Shown here: positions 62,533-64,000 of the stretch, piece by piece
How the letters are laid out: the number at the start of each line of letters is the position of its first letter
Numbering within the stretch: position 1 is the stretch's first letter
Assembly (NCBI GenBank): GCA_046154125.1
Contig: JBJXEJ010000139.1
Span: forward strand, 17,098-81,097
DNA length: 64,000 bases
Direction: 5' to 3'
From: PBB1 sp046154125
Lineage (GTDB): Bacteria > Pseudomonadota > Gammaproteobacteria > Burkholderiales > Burkholderiaceae_C
Position numbers and translations under genes: made by a program
Notes under the pieces: generated by a model
What the model saw: the letters and a program-made list of their open reading frames with translations, nothing else
Told to the model about the DNA's origin: nothing
Database searches by the model: none

Positions 62533-63078
62533 ATGATCCGGAAACTTGCGTTTGTGGCTATGCCCGCTGTGCTGGCTGCGGCGGCGATGCTCCCGCAGGT
62601 CGCCCAGGCCAGCTGGCTGAACCTGGCAGATGGCCAGTACGCCGTCGACCTTACCTGCACCTTCTCGACCACGATCCCCTGCCCCGGGGTAACCCACGGA
62701 ACGCTGACTGTGCAGGGGGCCGACATCACCGACTTCGACTTCACTGTCAACGGCCAACACTTTGATGGCGACCCCGGAGAATTCACGTTCGCGGACGTGA
62801 ACGCCTCCATCGACGGCAGCCAGGAAACACTCGCGCCGTTCAGCTTTCTCTCGCTGCGCTACATCACTGCCGGCAGCGTCGGTACCTTTGGTACCGGCGA
62901 CCGCTGGTGGGTGTACTGCGACAACAACAGCCCCAACACCTGCACGCCGGACACGCAGGGTCTGTGGAGCGCCACGCTGATCAACGCCGTGCCGGAGCCT
63001 GCACCGTTGGCGCTACTGGCGGCGGCAGCTGCCGCCGGCGCCCTGCTGCGGCAGCGGCGACGTCCAGCGCGCCGGTAG
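62533..63078 (+). CDS. Second PEP-CTERM sorted surface protein
   Basis: A 181-residue secreted protein. A signal peptide (1-26, ending VAQA) starts MIRK, as does the other PEP-CTERM protein of this window. The C-terminus has the PEP motif at 154-156 (VPEPAPLALLAAAAAAGALL) and an arginine-rich end. Four cysteines (42, 50, 129 and 137) lie in the mature part and could form two disulfides. AAAGGGA precedes the ATG. Its function is unknown. Confidence 0.88.
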   Translation: MIRKLAFVAMPAVLAAAAMLPQVAQASWLNLADGQYAVDLTCTFSTTIPCPGVTHGTLTVQGADITDFDFTVNGQHFDGDPGEFTFADVNASIDGSQETLAPFSFLSLRYITAGSVGTFGTGDRWWVYCDNNSPNTCTPDTQGLWSATLINAVPEPAPLALLAAAAAAGALLRQRRRPARR

Positions 63079-63887
63079 CGCCGGCGCATCGCGCGCGCGG
63101 AGTCCGTGCGCGCGATTGCCCGCACCTCTTCCTGCATCCTCTCGCGGGCCGGCACCTTCTCGGTGCCTTGCTGGCGCAACGTGCGCATCGGGTGCGCCAT
63201 GCGCCACCTTCTTCAGCAGATCGGCGCGCGCTGAGGTCTGAATGAGGTGCTTGAGTTCGCACGAGATCTCAAATCTGGCCAGCAGCGCGGCAATGCGTTC
63301 CGTACGTCCAAGGCCATGCATGCTCTCGCGACGTGTGCACGTTTGACGGGGCCGGGATTGTGCTGATGCGCCGCCAGGTGAGATCCAACGAAGTTCGGTC
63401 GCTTCGCTCGCCAGGGCTCGCGGCCGAACAAGTCGCTGCGCGTGTTGATGCAGTGACTGCCCGCAGCAGTTCCCGCGGCCGCATTGCGTCGGCCCCGTCC
63501 GGCCAACGACCGTCGCTGACGGGTCGGCAGCTTGAGTTCGACACACTGAACAGCAGTCACTGGCCGGCTCCCGGCGGTGCCGGCCCAACGTCCACGGCGG
63601 CTACGTCAGCAGCACCTTGGATTCCGGTCGCTGGCGCCGCCGCAGGTCGGGCGCATCAATGACTGCAAAGAAACCGAGACCGTGAGCTCGGCGCCCGCCG
63701 GCGACCGACAGCAACCGCTGCTTTACGGTCTCTCGAGACGGCTCGAAGATTGATAGTAAAGAGTCGAAAGCGAGTCTCCGTGCAGCAAGTCGAGGGAGTC
63801 TCCCGACAAATGACTTGATGCGTGTCGCCTGCAGAGCGTTACTGGTGCACTGCTGCGAAGGTCGCGGTGGACCCCAGGAGATGCTCG
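63079..63887. other. Intergenic region without recognised genes
   Basis: About 800 bases contain several contradictory frames on both strands, none with a good ribosome site or family motif. I see no clear regulatory or mobile element apart from short arginine-rich frames. Confidence 0.4.
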
Positions 63888-64000
63888 ATGAAGGCGAATG
63901 CAACAAGCTTGAAGGCGACCGCGATCAAGGTCGCGGCCACGAAGAAGGTCGCAGTGCCGGTAATTCCGGTGGTGATCGCGAAGCCCGCACGGCGCGGTCG
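63888..64000 (+). CDS. Start of a lysine/alanine-rich protein, cut by window edge
   Basis: An ATG with AGGAG nine bases upstream opens a frame reading MKANATSLKATAIKVAATKK and then valine- and proline-rich residues to the window end. The composition resembles the basic tail of the HU-type protein at 56.4 kb or other nucleoid proteins, but only 37 residues are visible, so the class is open. Confidence 0.45.
   Translation, partial: MKANATSLKATAIKVAATKKVAVPVIPVVIAKPARRG

Noticed and set aside
63213..63560. Arginine-rich frame on the minus strand near the window end
   Set aside because: No ribosome site, no family and heavy Arg/Ala bias typical of frames in GC-rich non-coding DNA.

Overview
The window reads as chromosomal DNA of a high-GC betaproteobacterium, most likely of the order Burkholderiales. 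Support comes from the glnA / DUF4124 / glnL cluster, two PEP-CTERM surface proteins, an HU protein with a lysine-alanine-rich tail, a DctSR-regulated TRAP transporter, and the codon usage. I do not claim a genus. Functions are assigned by recognising motifs and families by eye; no database search was run.

Region 1 (1-5.9 kb) is nitrogen control and housekeeping on the minus strand: glnL (cut by the window edge), a DUF4124 protein, and glnA with a good sigma-54 promoter, upstream NtrC-like half sites and a clear terminator. A CinA-like protein, an EI24 membrane protein and an AIM24 protein follow. Region 2 (6-16 kb) holds a PEP-CTERM protein with a possible Cys-Gln thioester, a Baeyer-Villiger-type monooxygenase divergent from a large MalT/LuxR regulator, a secreted protein with three tandem beta/gamma-crystallin domains, a small cytochrome c, a SYLF protein, and a lemA gene paired with a GIDE-like membrane protein that carries an EF-hand. 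Region 3 (16.4-20.8 kb) is signalling: a convergent sensor kinase and response regulator, then a chemoreceptor with a CheW.

Region 4 (21-27 kb) contains dnaE, which carries an apparent 90-bp palindromic repeat in frame, trhO, and egtB. Region 5 (26.9-32.7 kb) is a C4-dicarboxylate TRAP module: DctR and DctS on the minus strand, DctP, DctQ and DctM on the plus strand, with strong palindromes between them. Region 6 (32.7-38.2 kb) holds DUF599, flavodoxin and pirin genes, a divergent LysR gene with a canonical T-N11-A box between it and pirin, gluQ, and an agmatine-deiminase-like lipoprotein. Region 7 (38.5-46.4 kb) is a CpxAR-like system with a Spy/CpxP-like protein and a CpxR-like box, a hybrid histidine kinase, a CsbD protein, a thioredoxin, a SUI1 protein and a lipoprotein.

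Region 8 (46.5-51.8 kb) holds an MtfA-like peptidase, a TetR/SDR pair sharing an operator, a MATE transporter, a NhaR-like regulator and a small unknown gene. Region 9 (51.9-56.2 kb) is a metal-uptake group on the minus strand: DUF2946, a TonB-dependent receptor and a PepSY protein. Region 10 (56.4-64 kb) is gene-poor and the least ordinary part. It has the HU protein, small lipoproteins, a protein that resembles archaemetzincins without their zinc site, a frameshifted gene, an ExbD-like lipoprotein, a DUF4337 protein, a CoA-transferase, a second PEP-CTERM gene, and a lysine/alanine-rich reading frame that runs off the end. No tRNA, rRNA, CRISPR array or intact insertion sequence was recognised.
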